Assembly (NCBI GenBank): GCA_028622995.1
Contig: JAJQJQ010000034.1
Span: 1,364,001 to 1,428,000, forward strand
Length of the DNA stretch: 64,000 nucleotides
Reading direction: 5' to 3'
Origin: Panagrolaimus kolymaensis
Taxonomy: Eukaryota > Nematoda > Chromadorea > Rhabditida > Panagrolaimidae
Below, piece by piece: positions 31,701 to 46,200 of the stretch. A program made the position numbers and the translations under genes. Positions within the stretch are counted from its first letter, which is position 1; each line of letters opens with the position of its first letter. The notes beneath the pieces were generated by a model, which was given only the letters and a program-made list of their open reading frames with translations, had not been told where the DNA came from and made no database searches.

Positions 31701-34434
31701 AAAAGTCTCCTCTTTTGTAGAGTCAAACAAAGCAAATTTGCTTTTGATTTTTAACTAAAAATATTTATTTTAATTTCTGAACCTGGCAAAATTAGAGATG
31801 AAGATTTTATTGAATTAAAAGGACCTCAAAAAATAAAACAAAAGTCTCCTCTTTTGTAGAGTCAAACAAAGCAAATTTGCTTTTGATTTTTTACTAAAAA
31901 TATTTATTTAAATTTCTGAACCTGGCAAAATTAGAGATGAAGATTTTATTGAATTAAAAGGACCTCAAAAAATAAAACAAAAGTCTCCTCTTTTGTAGAG
32001 TCAAACATAGCAAATTTGCTTTTGATTTTTTACTAAAAATATTTATTTTAATTTTTGAACCTGGCAAAATTAGAGATGAAGATTTTATTGAATTAAAAGG
32101 ACCTCAAAAAATAAAACAAAAGTCTCCTCTTTTGTAGAGTCAAACAAAGCAAATTTGCTTTTGATTTTTTACTAAAAATATTTATTTTAATTTCTGAACC
32201 TGGCAAAATTAGAGATGAAGATTTTATTGAATTAAAAGGACCTCAAAAAATAAAACAAAAGTCTCCTCTTTTGTAGAGTCAAACAAAGCAAATTTGCTTT
32301 TGATTTTTTACTAAAAATATTTATTTTAATTTCTGAACCTGCCAAAACGGGTGATGACTATTTTTTATGAATAAATAGGATCTTCAGAAGAAAAAATAAA
32401 TGTCTCCTCTTTTGTAGAGTCAAACATAGCAAATTTGCTTTTGATTTTTAACTAAAAATATTTATTTTAATTTCTGAACCTGGCAAAATTAGAGATGAAG
32501 ATTTTATTGAATTAAAAGGACCTCAAAAAATAAAACAAAAGTCTCCTCTTTTGTAGAGTCAAACAAAGCAAATTTGCTTTTGATTTTTTACTAAAAATAT
32601 TTATTTTAATTTCTGAACCTGCCAAAACGGGTGATGACTATTTTTTATGAATAAATAGGATCTTCAGAAGAAAAAATAAATGTCTCCTCTTTTGTAGAGT
32701 CAAACAAAGCAAATTTGCTTTTGATTTTTTACTAAAAATATTTATTTTAATTTCTGAACCTGGCAAAATTAGAGATGAAGATTTTATTGAATTAAAAGGA
32801 CCTCAAAAAATAAAACAAAAGTCTCCTCTTTTGTAGAGTCAAACAAAGCAAATTTGCTTTTGATTTTTTACTAAAAATATTTATTTTAATTTCTGAACCT
32901 GCCAAAACGGGTGATGACTATTTTTTATGAATAAATAGGATCTTCAGAAGAAAAAATAAATGTCTCCTCTTTTGTAGAGTCAAACATAGCAAATTTGCTT
33001 TTGATTTTTAACTAAAAATATTTATTTTAATTTCTGAACCTGGCAAAATTAGAGATGAAGATTTTATTGAATTAAAAGGACCTCAAAAAATAAAACAAAA
33101 GTCTCCTCTTTTGTAGAGTCAAACAAAGCAAATTTGCTTTTGATTTTTTACTAAAAATATTTATTTAAATTTCTGAACCTGGCAAAATTAGAGATGAAGA
33201 TTTTATTGAATTAAAAGGACCTCAGAAAATAAAATAAAAGTCTCCTCTTTTGTAGAGTCAAACAAAGCAAATTTGCTTTTGATTTTTAACTAAAAATATT
33301 TATTTTAATTTCTGAACCTGGCAAAATTAGAGATGAAGATTTTATTGAATTAAAAGGACCTCAAAAAATAAAACAAAAGTCTCCTCTTTTGTAGAGTCAA
33401 ACATAGCAAATTTGCTTTTGATTTTTAACTAAAAATATTTATTTTAATTTCTGAACCTGCCAAAACGGGTGATGACTATTTTTTATGAATAAATAGGATC
33501 TTCAGAAGAAAAAATAAATGTCTCCTCTTTTGTAGAGTCAAACAAAGCAAATTTGCTTTTGATTTTTTACTAAAAATATTTATTTTAATTTCTGAACCTG
33601 GCAAAATTAGAGATGAAGATTTTATTGAATTAAAAGGACCTCAAAAAATAAAACAAAAGTCTCCTCTTTTGTAGAGTCAAACAAAGCAAATTTGCTTTTG
33701 ATTTTTTACTAAAAATATTTATTTTAATTTCTGAACCTGGCAAAATTAGAGATGAAGATTTTATTGAATTAAAAGGACCTCAGAAAATAAAATAAAAGTC
33801 TCCTCTTTTGTAGAGTCAAACAAAGCAAATTTGCTTTTGATTTTTAACTAAAAATATTTATTTTAATTTCTGAACCTGGCAAAATTAGAGATGAAGATTT
33901 TATTGAATTAAAAGGACCTCAAAAAATAAAACAAAAGTCTCCTCTTTTGTAGAGTCAAACAAAGCAAATTTGCTTTTGATTTTTTACTAAAAATATTTAT
34001 TTTAATTTCTGAACCTGCCAAAACGGGTGATGACTATTTTTTATGAATAAATAGGATCTTCAGAAGAAAAAATAAATGTCTCCTCTTTTGTAGAGTCAAA
34101 CAAAGCAAATTTGCTTTTGATTTTTTACTAAAAATATTTATTTTAATTTCTGAACCTGGCAAAATTAGAGATGAAGATTTTATTGAATTAAAAGGACCTC
34201 AAAAAATAAAACAAAAGTCTCCTCTTTTGTAGAGTCAAACAAAGCAAATTTGCTTTTGATTTTTTACTAAAAATATTTATTTTAATTTCTGAACCTGCCA
34301 AAACGGGTGATGACTATTTTTTATGAATAAATAGGATCTTCAGAAGAAAAAATAAATGTCTCCTCTTTTGTAGAGTCAAACATAGCAAATTTGCTTTTGA
34401 TTTTTAACTAAAAATATTTATTTTAATTTCTGAA

Positions 34435-34495
34435 CCTGGCAAAATTAGAGATGACTATTTTTTATGAATAAATAGGATCTTCAGAAGAAAAAATA
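34435..34495. repeat. Hybrid A-to-B monomer
   Basis: The unit begins ggcaaaattagagatga (type A) and ends ctattttttatgaataaatagg (type B), with the switch at the shared gatga. Similar hybrids lie at about 5981-6020 and 6121-6160. Confidence 0.8.
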
Positions 34496-34859
34496 AATGT
34501 CTCCTCTTTTGTAGAGTCAAACAAAGCAAATTTGCTTTTGATTTTTTACTAAAAATATTTATTTTAATTTCTGAACCTGGCAAAATTAGAGATGAAGATT
34601 TTATTGAATTAAAAGGACCTCAAAAAATAAAACAAAAGTCTCCTCTTTTGTAGAGTCAAACAAAGCAAATTTGCTTTTGATTTTTTACTAAAAATATTTA
34701 TTTTAATTTCTGAACCTGCCAAAACGGGTGATGACTATTTTTTATGAATAAATAGGATCTTCAGAAGAAAAAATAAATGTCTCCTCTTTTGTAGAGTCAA
34801 ACATAGCAAATTTGCTTTTGATTTTTAACTAAAAATATTTATTTTAATTTCTGAACCTG

Positions 34860-37800
34860 GCAAAATTAGAGATGAAGATTTTATTGAATTAAAAGGACCT
34901 CAAAAAATAAAACAAAAGTCTCCTCTTTTGTAGAGTCAAACAAAGCAAATTTGCTTTTGATTTTTTACTAAAAATATTTATTTAAATTTCTGAACCTGGC
35001 AAAATTAGAGATGAAGATTTTATTGAATTAAAAGGACCTCAAAAAATAAAACAAAAGTCTCCTCTTTTGTAGAGTCAAACATAGCAAATTTGCTTTTGAT
35101 TTTTTACTAAAAATATTTATTTTAATTTTTGAACCTGGCAAAATTAGAGATGAAGATTTTATTGAATTAAAAGGACCTCAAAAAATAAAACAAAAGTCTC
35201 CTCTTTTGTAGAGTCAAACAAAGCAAATTTGCTTTTGATTTTTTACTAAAAATATTTATTTTAATTTCTGAACCTGGCAAAATTAGAGATGAAGATTTTA
35301 TTGAATTAAAAGGACCTCAAAAAATAAAACAAAAGTCTCCTCTTTTGTAGAGTCAAACAAAGCAAATTTGCTTTTGATTTTTTACTAAAAATATTTATTT
35401 TAATTTCTGAACCTGGCAAAATTAGAGATGAAGATTTTATTGAATTAAAAGGACCTCAGAAAATAAAATAAAAGTCTCCTCTTTTGTAGAGTCAAACATA
35501 GCAAATTTGCTTTTGATTTTTTACTAAAAATATTTATTTAAATTTCTGAACCTGGCAAAATTAGAGATGAAGATTTTATTGAATTAAAAGGACCTCAAAA
35601 AATAAAACAAAAGTCTCCTCTTTTGTAGAGTCAAACAAAGCAAATTTGCTTTTGATTTTTTACTAAAAATATTTATTTAAATTTCTGAACCTGGCAAAAT
35701 TAGAGATGAAGATTTTATTGAATTAAAAGGACCTCAAAAAATAAAACAAAAGTCTCCTCTTTTGTAGAGTCAAACAAAGCAAATTTGCTTTTGATTTTTT
35801 ACTAAAAATATTTATTTAAATTTCTGAACCTGGCAAAATTAGAGATGAAGATTTTATTGAATTAAAAGGACCTCAAAAAATAAAACAAAAGTCTCCTCTT
35901 TTGTAGAGTCAAACAAAGCAAATTTGCTTTTGATTTTTTACTAAAAATATTTATTTAAATTTCTGAACCTGGCAAAATTAGAGATGAAGATTTTATTGAA
36001 TTAAAAGGACCTCAGAAAATAAAATAAAAGTCTCCTCTTTTGTAGAGTCAAACATAGCAAATTTGCTTTTGATTTTTAACTAAAAATATTTATTTAAATT
36101 TCTGAACCTGGCAAAATTAGAGATGAAGATTTTATTGAATTAAAAGGACCTCAAAAAATAAAATAAAAGTCTCCTCTTTTGTAGACTCAAACAAAGCAAA
36201 TTTGCTTTTGATTTTTAACTAAAAATATTTATTTTAATTTCTGAACCTGGCAAAATTAGAGATGAAGATTTTATTGAATTAAAAGGACCTCAGAAAATAA
36301 AATAAAAGTCTCCTCTTTTGTAGAGTCAAACAAAGCAAATTTGCTTTTGATTTTTTACTAAAAATATTTATTTTAATTTCTGAACCTGGCAAAATTAGAG
36401 ATGAAGATTTTATTGAATTAAAAGGACCTCAAAAAATAAAACAAAAGTCTCCTCTTTTGTAGAGTCAAACATAGCAAATTTGCTTTTGATTTTTAACTAA
36501 AAATATTTATTTAAATTTCTGAACCTGGCAAAATTAGAGATGAAGATTTTATTGAATTAAAAGGACCTCAGAAAATAAAATAAAAGTCTCCTCTTTTGTA
36601 GAGTCAAACAAAGCAAATTTGCTTTTGATTTTTAACTAAAAATATTTATTTTAATTTCTGAACCTGGCAAAATTAGAGATGAAGATTTTATTGAATTAAA
36701 AGGACCTCAGAAAATAAAATAAAAGTCTCCTCTTTTGTAGACTCAAACAAAGCAAATTTGCTTTTGATTTTTAACTAAAAATATTTATTTTAATTTCTGA
36801 ACCTGGCAAAATTAGAGATGAAGATTTTATTGAATTAAAAGGACCTCAGAAAATAAAATAAAAGTCTCCTCTTTTGTAGACTCAAACAAAGCAAATTTGC
36901 TTTTGATTTTTAACTAAAAATATTTATTTTAATTTCTGAACCTGGCAAAATTAGAGATGAAGATTTTATTGAATTAAAAGGACCTCAGAAAATAAAATAA
37001 AAGTCTCCTCTTTTGTAGAGTCAAACAAAGCAAATTTGCTTTTGATTTTTAACTAAAAATATTTATTTTAATTTCTGAACCTGGCAAAATTAGAGATGAA
37101 GATTTTATTGAATTAAAAGGACCTCAAAAAATAAAACAAAAGTCTCCTCTTTTGTAGAGTCAAACATAGCAAATTTGCTTTTGATTTTTAACTAAAAATA
37201 TTTATTTAAATTTCTGAACCTGGCAAAATTAGAGATGAAGATTTTATTGAATTAAAAGGACCTCAGAAAATAAAATAAAAGTCTCCTCTTTTGTAGAGTC
37301 AAACATAGCAAATTTGCTTTTGATTTTTTACTAAAAATATTTATTTAAATTTCGGAACCTGGCAAAATTAGAGATGAAGATTTTATTGAATTAAAAGGAC
37401 CTCAGAAAATAAAATAAAAGTCTCCTCTTTTGTAGAGTCAAACATAGCAAATTTGCTTTTGATTTTTTACTAAAAATATTTATTTAAATTTCGGAACCTG
37501 GCAAAATTAGAGATGAAGATTTTATTGAATTAAAAGGACCTCAGAAAATAATATAAAAGTCTCCTCTTTTGTAGAGTCAAACAAAGCAAATTTGCTTTTG
37601 ATTTTTTACTAAAAATATTTATTTAAATTTCTGAACCTGGCAAAATTAGAGATGAAGATTTTATTGAATTAAAAGGACCTCAAAAAATAAAATAAAAGTC
37701 TCCTCTTTTGTAGAGTCAAACAAAGCAAATTTGCTTTTGATTTTTAACTAAAAATATTTATTTTAATTTCTGAACCTGGCAAAATTAGAGATGAAGATTT

Positions 37801-38740
37801 TATTGAATTAAAAGGACCTCAAAAAATAAAACAAAAGTCTCCTCTTTTGTAGAGTCAAACATAGCAAATTTGCTTTTGATTTTTAACTAAAAATATTTAT
37901 TTTAATTTCTGAACCTGGCAAAATTAGAGATGAAGATTTTATTGAATTAAAAGGACCTCAAAAAATAAAACAAAAGTCTCCTCTTTTGTAGAGTCAAACA
38001 TAGCAAATTTGCTTTTGATTTTTAACTAAAAATATTTATTTAAATTTCTGAACCTGGCAAAATTAGAGATGAAGATTTTATTGAATTAAAAGGACCTCAG
38101 AAAATAAAATAAAAGTCTCCTCTTTTGTAGAGTCAAACATAGCAAATTTGCTTTTGATTTTTAACTAAAAATATTTATTTAAATTTCTGAACCTGGCAAA
38201 ATTAGAGATGAAGAATTTATTGAATTAAAAGGACCTCAGAAAATAAAACAAAAGTCTCCTCTTTTGTAGAGTCAAACAAAGCAAATTTGCTTTTGATTTT
38301 TTACTAAAAATATTTATTTAAATTTCTGAACCTGGCAAAATTAGAGATGAAGATTTTATTGAATTAAAAGGACCTCAGAAAATAAAATAAAAGTCTCCTC
38401 TTTTGTAGAGTCAAACAAAGCAAATTTGCTTTTGATTTTTAACTAAAAATATTTATTTTAATTTCTGAACCTGGCAAAATTAGAGATGAAGATTTTATTG
38501 AATTAAAAGGACCTCAAAAAATAAAACAAAAGTCTCCTCTTTTGTAGAGTCAAACAAAGCAAATTTGCTTTTGATTTTTTACTAAAAATATTTATTTTAA
38601 TTTCTGAACCTGGCAAAATTAGAGATGAAGATTTTATTGAATTAAAAGGACCTCAGAAAATAAAATAAAAGTCTCCTCTTTTGTAGAGTCAAACATAGCA
38701 AATTTGCTTTTGATTTTTAACTAAAAATATTTATTTTAAT
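34860..38740. repeat. Long run of pure type A monomers
   Basis: Between the type B units near 34719 and 38751 every monomer is type A. Groups share tagactcaaac (about 36184, 36739 and 36878) or tttcggaacctgg (about 37350 and 37490). Confidence 0.7.
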
Positions 38741-39763
38741 TTCTGAACCTGCCAAAACGGGTGATGACTATTTTTTATGAATAAATAGGATCTTCAGAAG
38801 AAAAAATAAATGTCTCCTCTTTTGTAGAGTCAAACATAGCAAACTTGCTTTTGATTTTTAACTAAAAATATTTATTTTAATTTCTGAACCTGCCAAAACG
38901 GGTGATGACTATTTTTTATGAATAAATAGGATCTTCAGAAGAAAAAATAAATGTCTCCTCTTTTGTAGAGTCAAACATAGCAAATTTGCTTTTGATTTTT
39001 AACTAAAAATATTTATTTTAATTTCTGAACCTGGCAAATTTAGAGATGAAGATTTTATTGAATTAAAAGGACCTCAGAAAATAATATAAAAGTCTCCTCT
39101 TTTGTAGAGTCAAACAAAGCAAATTTGCTTTTGATTTTTAACTAAAAATATTTATTTTAATTTCTGAACCTGGCAAAATTAGAGATGAAGATTTTATTGA
39201 ATTAAAAGGACCTCAAAAAATAAAACAAAAGTCTCCTCTTTTGTAGAGTCAAACATAGCAAATTTGCTTTTGATTTTTAACTAAAAATATTTATTTTAAT
39301 TTCTGAACCTGCCAAAACGGGTGATGACTATTTTTTATGAATAAATAGGATCTTCAGAAGAAAAAATAAATGTCTCCTCTTTTGTAGAGTCAAACATAGC
39401 AAACTTGCTTTTGATTTTTAACTAAAAATATTTATTTTAATTTCTGAACCTGCCAAAACGGGTGATGACTATTTTTTATGAATAAATAGGATCTTCAGAA
39501 GAAAAAATAAATGTCTCCTCTTTTGTAGAGTCAAACATAGCAAATTTGCTTTTGATTTTTAACTAAAAATATTTATTTTAATTTCTGAACCTGCCAAAAC
39601 GGGTGATGACTATTTTTTATGAATAAATAGGATCTTCAGAAGAAAAAATAAATGTCTCCTCTTTTGTAGAGTCAAACATAGCAAATTTGCTTTTGATTTT
39701 TAACTAAAAATATTTATTTTAATTTCTGAACCTGCCAAAACGGGTGATGACTATTTTTTATGA

Positions 39764-39771
39764 ATAAATAG
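39764..39771 (+). repeat. Left 8-bp target-site duplication
   Basis: ATAAATAG immediately precedes the hAT-type element and is repeated after it at 40258-40265. It comes from the type B satellite sequence gaataaataggatc. It fits the loose hAT target pattern with T at position 2 and A at position 7. Confidence 0.85.
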
Positions 39772-40257
39772 TAGGGTGGACCGATCTACCGGTAGATTGA
39801 AAAATCGGTAGATCTACCGGTAGATCTACCGGTGGATCTACCGGTAGATCTACTGAAATCTACCGCAAGTCCAAAATTCGAAAAGAAAGGGATTTTGAAT
39901 CAAGGAATACAAAATTAAGGATATAAGGCTATTTTTGGGCACAAAAATAGGTTTTGCAAACTTTTAAAAAAATTTCAATTTTTCAACAGGGTGGACCAAG
40001 CTATTACTTTCCTATCATAAACTCTCCCCTGTTAAAAAAATTCAAAAATTTTCGGAAATAGAGAAAACATCGTTTTTATGCATTTTAGAACCTGCTAATT
40101 CATAACTTTCGCTTAAAAAACTCCGAGAACGTCTTTTTTTAAATTTTGGTGGCGCGGTAGATTTCGGTAGATTGGAAAATTTTTTCGGTAGATTTCGGTA
40201 GATCTACCGGTAGATCTACCGGTAGAATCTACTGGTAGATCTACCCGGTCCACCCTA
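39772..40257. mobile_element. Non-autonomous hAT-type element (MITE), 486 bp
   Basis: Terminal inverted repeats are TAGGGTGGACCG (39772-39783) and its exact complement (40246-40257). A perfect 8-bp duplication ATAAATAG flanks them, and the left end fits the hAT pattern YARNG. Subterminal arms (about 39784-39866 and 40154-40245) are tandem palindromic units of the type ATCTACCGGTAGAT. Such clusters in hAT elements are commonly transposase-binding sites. The centre holds no ORF of useful length, so a transposase must act from elsewhere. An internal copy of the terminal motif (agggtggacc) sits at 39988-39997. The insertion lies in a type B monomer. Confidence 0.88.
39784..39797. repeat. First subterminal palindrome of the hAT-type element
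   Basis: ATCTACCGGTAGAT is a perfect 14-bp palindrome directly inside the left terminal repeat. Related units follow in tandem to about 39866 and recur in the right arm. Confidence 0.8.
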
Positions 40258-40265
40258 ATAAATAG
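40258..40265 (+). repeat. Right 8-bp target-site duplication
   Basis: ATAAATAG directly after the right terminal repeat. Satellite then resumes in register (gatcttcag), so removing the element plus one duplication restores a normal type B monomer. Confidence 0.85.
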
Positions 40266-43200
40266 GATCTTCAGAAGAAAAAATAAATGTCTCCTCTTTT
40301 GTAGAGTCAAACATAGCAAATTTGCTTTTGATTTTTAACTAAAAATATTTATTTTAATTTCTGAACCTGGCAAATTTAGAGATGAAGATTTTATTGAATT
40401 AAAAGGACCTCAAAAAATAAAACAAAAGTCTCCTCTTTTGTAGAGTCAAACAAAGCAAATTTGCTTTTGATTTTTTACTAAAAATATTTATTTAAATTTC
40501 TGAACCTGGCAAAATTAGAGATGAAGATTTTATTGAATTAAAAGGACCTCAAAAAATAAAACAAAAGTCTCCTCTTTTGTAGAGTCAAACAAAGCAAATT
40601 TGCTTTTGATTTTTAACTAAAAATATTTATTTTAATTTCTGAACCTGGCAAAATTAGAGATGAAGATTTTATTGAATTAAAAGGACCTCAAAAAATAAAA
40701 CAAAAGTCTCCTCTTTTGTAGAGTCAAACATAGCAAATTTGCTTTTGATTTTTAACTAAAAATATTTATTTTAATTTCTGAACCTGGCAAAATTAGAGAT
40801 GAAGATTTTATTGAATTAAAAGGACCTCAAAAAATAAAACAAAAGTCTCCTCTTTTGTAGAGTCAAACAAAGCAAATTTGCTTTTGATTTTTTACTAAAA
40901 ATATTTATTTTAATTTCTGAACCTGGCAAAATTAGAGATGAAGATTTTAGTGAATTAAAAGGACCTCAAAAAATAAAACAAAAGTCTCCTCTTTTGTAGA
41001 GTCAAACAAAGCAAATTTGCTTTTGATTTTTTACCAAAAATATTTATTTTAATTTCTGAACCTGCCAAAACGGGTGATGACTATTTTTTATGAATAAATA
41101 GGATCTTCAGAAGAAAAAATAAATGTCTCCTCTTTTGTAGAGTCAAACATAGCAAATTTGCTTTTGATTTTTAACTAAAAATATTTATTTTAATTTCTGA
41201 ACCTGGCAAAATTAGAGATGAAGATTTTATTGAATTAAAAGGACCTCAAAAAATAAAACAAAAGTCTCCTCTTTTGTAGAGTCAAACAAAGCAAATTTGC
41301 TTTTGATTTTTTACTAAAAATATTTATTTAAATTTCTGAACCTGGCAAAATTAGAGATGAAGATTTTATTGAATTAAAAGGACCTCAAAAAATAAAACAA
41401 AAGTCTCCTCTTTTGTAGAGTCAAACAAAGCAAATTTGCTTTTGATTTTTAACTAAAAATATTTATTTTAATTTCTGAACCTGGCAAATTTAGAGATGAA
41501 GATTTTATTGAATTAAAAGGACCTCAAAAAATAAAACAAAAGTCTCCTCTTTTGTAGAGTCAAACAAAGCAAATTTGCTTTTGATTTTTAACTAAAAATA
41601 TTTATTTTAATTTCTGAACCTGGCAAATTTAGAGATGAAGATTTTATTGAATTAAAAGGACCTCAAAATATAAAACAAAAGTCTCCTCTTTTGTAGAGTC
41701 AAACAAAGCAAATTTGCTTTTGATTTTTAACTAAAAATATTTATTTTAATTTCTGAACCTGGCAAATTTAGAGATGAAGATTTTATTGAATTAAAAGGAC
41801 CTCAAAAAATAAAACAAAAGTCTCCTCTTTTGTAGAGTCAAACAAAGCAAATTTGCTTTTGATTTTTAACTAAAAATATTTATTTTAATTTCTGAACCTG
41901 GCAAATTTAGAGATGAAGATTTTATTGAATTAAAAGGACCTCAAAATATAAAACAAAAGTCTCCTCTTTTGTAGAGTCAAACATAGCAAATTTGCTTTTG
42001 ATTTTTAACTAAAAATATTTATTTTAATTTCTGAACCTGCCAAAACGGGTGATGACTATTTTTTATGAATAAATAGGATCTTCAGAAGAAAAAATAAATG
42101 TCTCCTCTTTTGTAGAGTCAAACATAGCAAATTTGCTTTTGATTTTTAACTAAAAATATTTATTTTAATTTCTGAACCTGGCAAATTTAGAGATGAAGAT
42201 TTTATTGAATTAAAAGGACCTCAAAAAATAAAACAAAAGTCTCCTCTTTTGTAGAGTCAACCAAAGCAAATTTGCTTTTGATTTTTTACTAAAAATATTT
42301 ATTTAAATTTCTGAACCTGGCAAAATTAGAGATGAAGATTTTATTGCATTAAAAGGACCTCAAAAAATAAAACAAAAGTCTCCTCTTTTGTAGAGTCAAA
42401 CATAGCAAATTTGCTTTTGATTTTTAACTAAAAATATTTATTTTAATTTCTGAACCTGGCAAAATTAGAGATGAAGATTTTATTGAATTAAAAGGACCTC
42501 AAAAAATAAAACAAAAGTCTCCTCTTTTGTAGAGTCAAACAAAGCAAATTTGCTTTTGATTTTTTACTAAAAATATTTATTTAAATTTCTGAACCTGGCA
42601 AAATTAGAGATGAAGATTTTATTGCATTAAAAGGACCTCAAAAAATAAAACAAAAGTCTCCTCTTTTGTAGAGTCAAACATAGCAAATTTGCTTTTGATT
42701 TTTAACTAAAAATATTTATTTTAATTTCTGAACCTGGCAAAATTAGAGATGAAGATTTTATTGAATTAAAAGGACCTCAAAAAATAAAACAAAAGTCTCC
42801 TCTTTTGTAGAGTCAAACAAAGCAAATTTGCTTTTGATTTTTTACTAAAAATATTTATTTTAATTTCTGAACCTGGCAAAATTAGAGATGAAGATTTTAT
42901 TGAATTAAAAGGACCTCAAAAAATAAAACAAAAGTCTCCTCTTTTGTAGAGTCAAACATAGCAAATTTGCTTTTGATTTTTAACTAAAAATATTTATTTT
43001 AATTTCTGAACCTGGCAAAATTAGAGATGAAGATTTTATTGCATTAAAAGGACCTCAAAAAATAAAACAAAAGTCTCCTCTTTTGTAGAGTCAAACAAAG
43101 CAAATTTGCTTTTGATTTTTAACTAAAAATATTTATTTTAATTTCTGAACCTGGCAAAATTAGAGATGAAGATTTTATTGAATTAAAAGGACCTCAAAAA

Positions 43201-46200
43201 ATAAAACAAAAGTCTCCTCTTTTGTAGAGTCAAACATAGCAAATTTGCTTTTGATTTTTAACTAAAAATATTTATTTTAATTTCTGAACCTGGCAAAATT
43301 AGAGATGAAGATTTTATTGAATTAAAAGGACCTCAAAAAATAAAACAAAAGTCTCCTCTTTTGTAGAGTCAAACAAAGCAAATTTGCTTTTGATTTTTTA
43401 CTAAAAATATTTATTTTAATTTCTGAACCTGGCAAAATTAGAGATGAAGATTTTATTGAATTAAAAGGACCTCAAAAAATAAAATAAAAGTCTCCTCTTT
43501 TGTAGAGTCAAACATAGCAAATTTGCTTTTGATTTTTAACTAAAAATATTTATTTTAATTTCTGAACCTGGCAAAATTAGAGATGAAGATTTTATTGAAT
43601 TAAAAGGACCTCAAAAAATAAAACAAAAGTCTCCTCTTTTGTAGAGTCAAACAAAGCAAATTTGCTTTTGATTTTTTACTAAAAATATTTATTTAAATTT
43701 CTGAACCTGGCAAAATTAGAGATGAAGATTTTAGTGAATTAAAAGGACCTCAAAAAATAAAACAAAAGTCTCCTCTTTTGTAGAGTCAAACAAAGCAAAT
43801 TTGCTTTTGATTTTTTACTAAAAATATTTATTTTAATTTCTGAACCTGCCAAAACGGGTGATGACTATTTTTTATGAATAAATAGGATCTTCAGAAGAAA
43901 AAATAAATGTCTCCTCTTTTGTAGAGTCAAACATAGCAAATTTGCTTTTGATTTTTAACTAAAAATATTTATTTTAATTTCTGAACCTGGCAAAATTAGA
44001 GATGAAGATTTTATTGAATTAAAAGGACCTCAAAAAATAAAACAAAAGTCTCCTCTTTTGTAGAGTCAAACAAAGCAAATTTGCTTTTGATTTTTTACTA
44101 AAAATATTTATTTAAATTTCTGAACCTGGCAAAATTAGAGATGAAGATTTTATTGAATTAAAAGGACCTCAAAAAATAAAACAAAAGTCTCCTCTTTTGT
44201 AGAGTCAAACAAAGCAAATTTGCTTTTGATTTTTTACTAAAAATATTTATTTTAATTTCTGAACCTGCAAAACGGGTGATGACTATTTTTTATGAATAAA
44301 TAGGATCTTCAGAAGAAAAAATAAAAGTCTCCTCTTTTGTAGACTCAAACAAAGCAAATTTGCTTTTGATTTTTTACTAAAAATATTTATTTAAATTTCT
44401 GAACCTGGCAAAATTAGAGATGAAGATTTTATTGAATTAAAAGGACCTCAAAAAATAAAACAAAAGTCTCCTCTTTTGTAGAGTCAAACAAAGCAAATTT
44501 GCTTTTGATTTTTTACTAAAAATATTTATTTAAATTTCTGAACCTGGCAAAATTAGAGATGAAGATTTTATTGAATTAAAAGGACCTCAGAAAATAAAAT
44601 AAAAGTCTCCTCTTTTGTAGAGTCAAACAAAGCAAATTTGCTTTTGATTTTTAACTAAAAATATTTATTTTAATTTCTGAACCTGGCAAAATTAGAGATG
44701 AAGATTTTATTGAATTAAAAGGACCTCAAAAAATAAAACAAAAGTCTCCTCTTTTGTAGAGTCAAACAAAGCAAATTTGCTTTTGATTTTTTACTAAAAA
44801 TATTTATTTTAATTTCTGAACCTGCCAAAACGGGTGATGACTATTTTTTATGAATAAATAGGATCTTCAGAAGAAAAAATAAATGTCTCCTCTTTTGTAG
44901 AGTCAAACATAGCAAATTTGCTTTTGATTTTTAACTAAAAATATTTATTTTAATTTCTGAACCTGGCAAAATTAGAGATGAAGATTTTATTGAATTAAAA
45001 GGACCTCAAAAAATAAAACAAAAGTCTCCTCTTTTGTAGAGTCAAACAAAGCAAATTTGCTTTTGATTTTTTACTAAAAATATTTATTTAAATTTCTGAA
45101 CCTGGCAAAATTAGAGATGAAGATTTTATTGAATTAAAAGGACCTCAAAAAATAAAACAAAAGTCTCCTCTTTTGTAGAGTCAAACAAAGCAAATTTGCT
45201 TTTGATTTTTTACTAAAAATATTTATTTAAATTTCTGAACCTGGCAAAATTAGAGATGAAGATTTTATTGAATTAAAAGGACCTCAAAAAATAAAACAAA
45301 AGTCTCCTCTTTTGTAGAGTCAAACAAAGCAAATTTGCTTTTGATTTTTTACTAAAAATATTTATTTAAATTTCTGAACCTGGCAAAATTAGAGATGAAG
45401 ATTTTATTGAATTAAAAGGACCTCAGAAAATAAAATAAAAGTCTCCTCTTTTGTAGAGTCAAACAAAGCAAATTTGCTTTTGATTTTTTACTAAAAATAT
45501 TTATTTTAATTTCTGAACCTGCCAAAACGGGTGATGACTATTTTTTATGAATAAATAGGATCTTCAGAAGAAAAAATAAATGTCTCCTCTTTTGTAGAGT
45601 CAAACAAAGCAAATTTGCTTTTGATTTTTTACTAAAAATATTTATTTAAATTTCTGAACCTGGCAAAATTAGAGATGAAGATTTTATTGAATTAAAAGGA
45701 CCTCAAAAAATAAAACAAAAGTCTCCTCTTTTGTAGAGTCAAACAAAGCAAATTTGCTTTTGATTTTTTACTAAAAATATTTATTTTAATTTCTGAACCT
45801 GCCAAAACGGGTGATGACTATTTTTTATGAATAAATAGGATCTTCAGAAGAAAAAATAAATGTCTCCTCTTTTGTAGAGTCAAACATAGCAAATTTGCTT
45901 TTGATTTTTAACTAAAAATATTTATTTTAATTTCTGAACCTGGCAAAATTAGAGATGAAGATTTTATTGAATTAAAAGGACCTCAAAAAATAAAACAAAA
46001 GTCTCCTCTTTTGTAGAGTCAAACAAAGCAAATTTGCTTTTGATTTTTTACTAAAAATATTTATTTAAATTTCTGAACCTGGCAAAATTAGAGATGAAGA
46101 TTTTATTGAATTAAAAGGACCTCAAAAAATAAAACAAAAGTCTCCTCTTTTGTAGAGTCAAACAAAACAAATTTGCTTTTGATTTTTTACTAAAAATATT

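Larger units (their letters stand above)
27302..39763. repeat. Satellite array, middle block
   Basis: This continues the satellite in the same orientation as the left block, roughly 89 monomers by length. It starts inside a type A monomer at ggcaaaattagag. Type B units are frequent from 27790 to 28720, scattered from 29690 to 34760, absent from about 34860 to 38740, and frequent again up to the hAT-type insertion. A local family with tagactcaaac in place of tagagtcaaac occurs around 36184-36885. No gene is supported. Confidence 0.97.

Noticed and set aside
40113..40319. Minus-strand 68-codon frame across the right end of the MITE
   Set aside because: It begins in satellite and runs through palindromic repeats, so the repeated residues are a by-product of the repeats.
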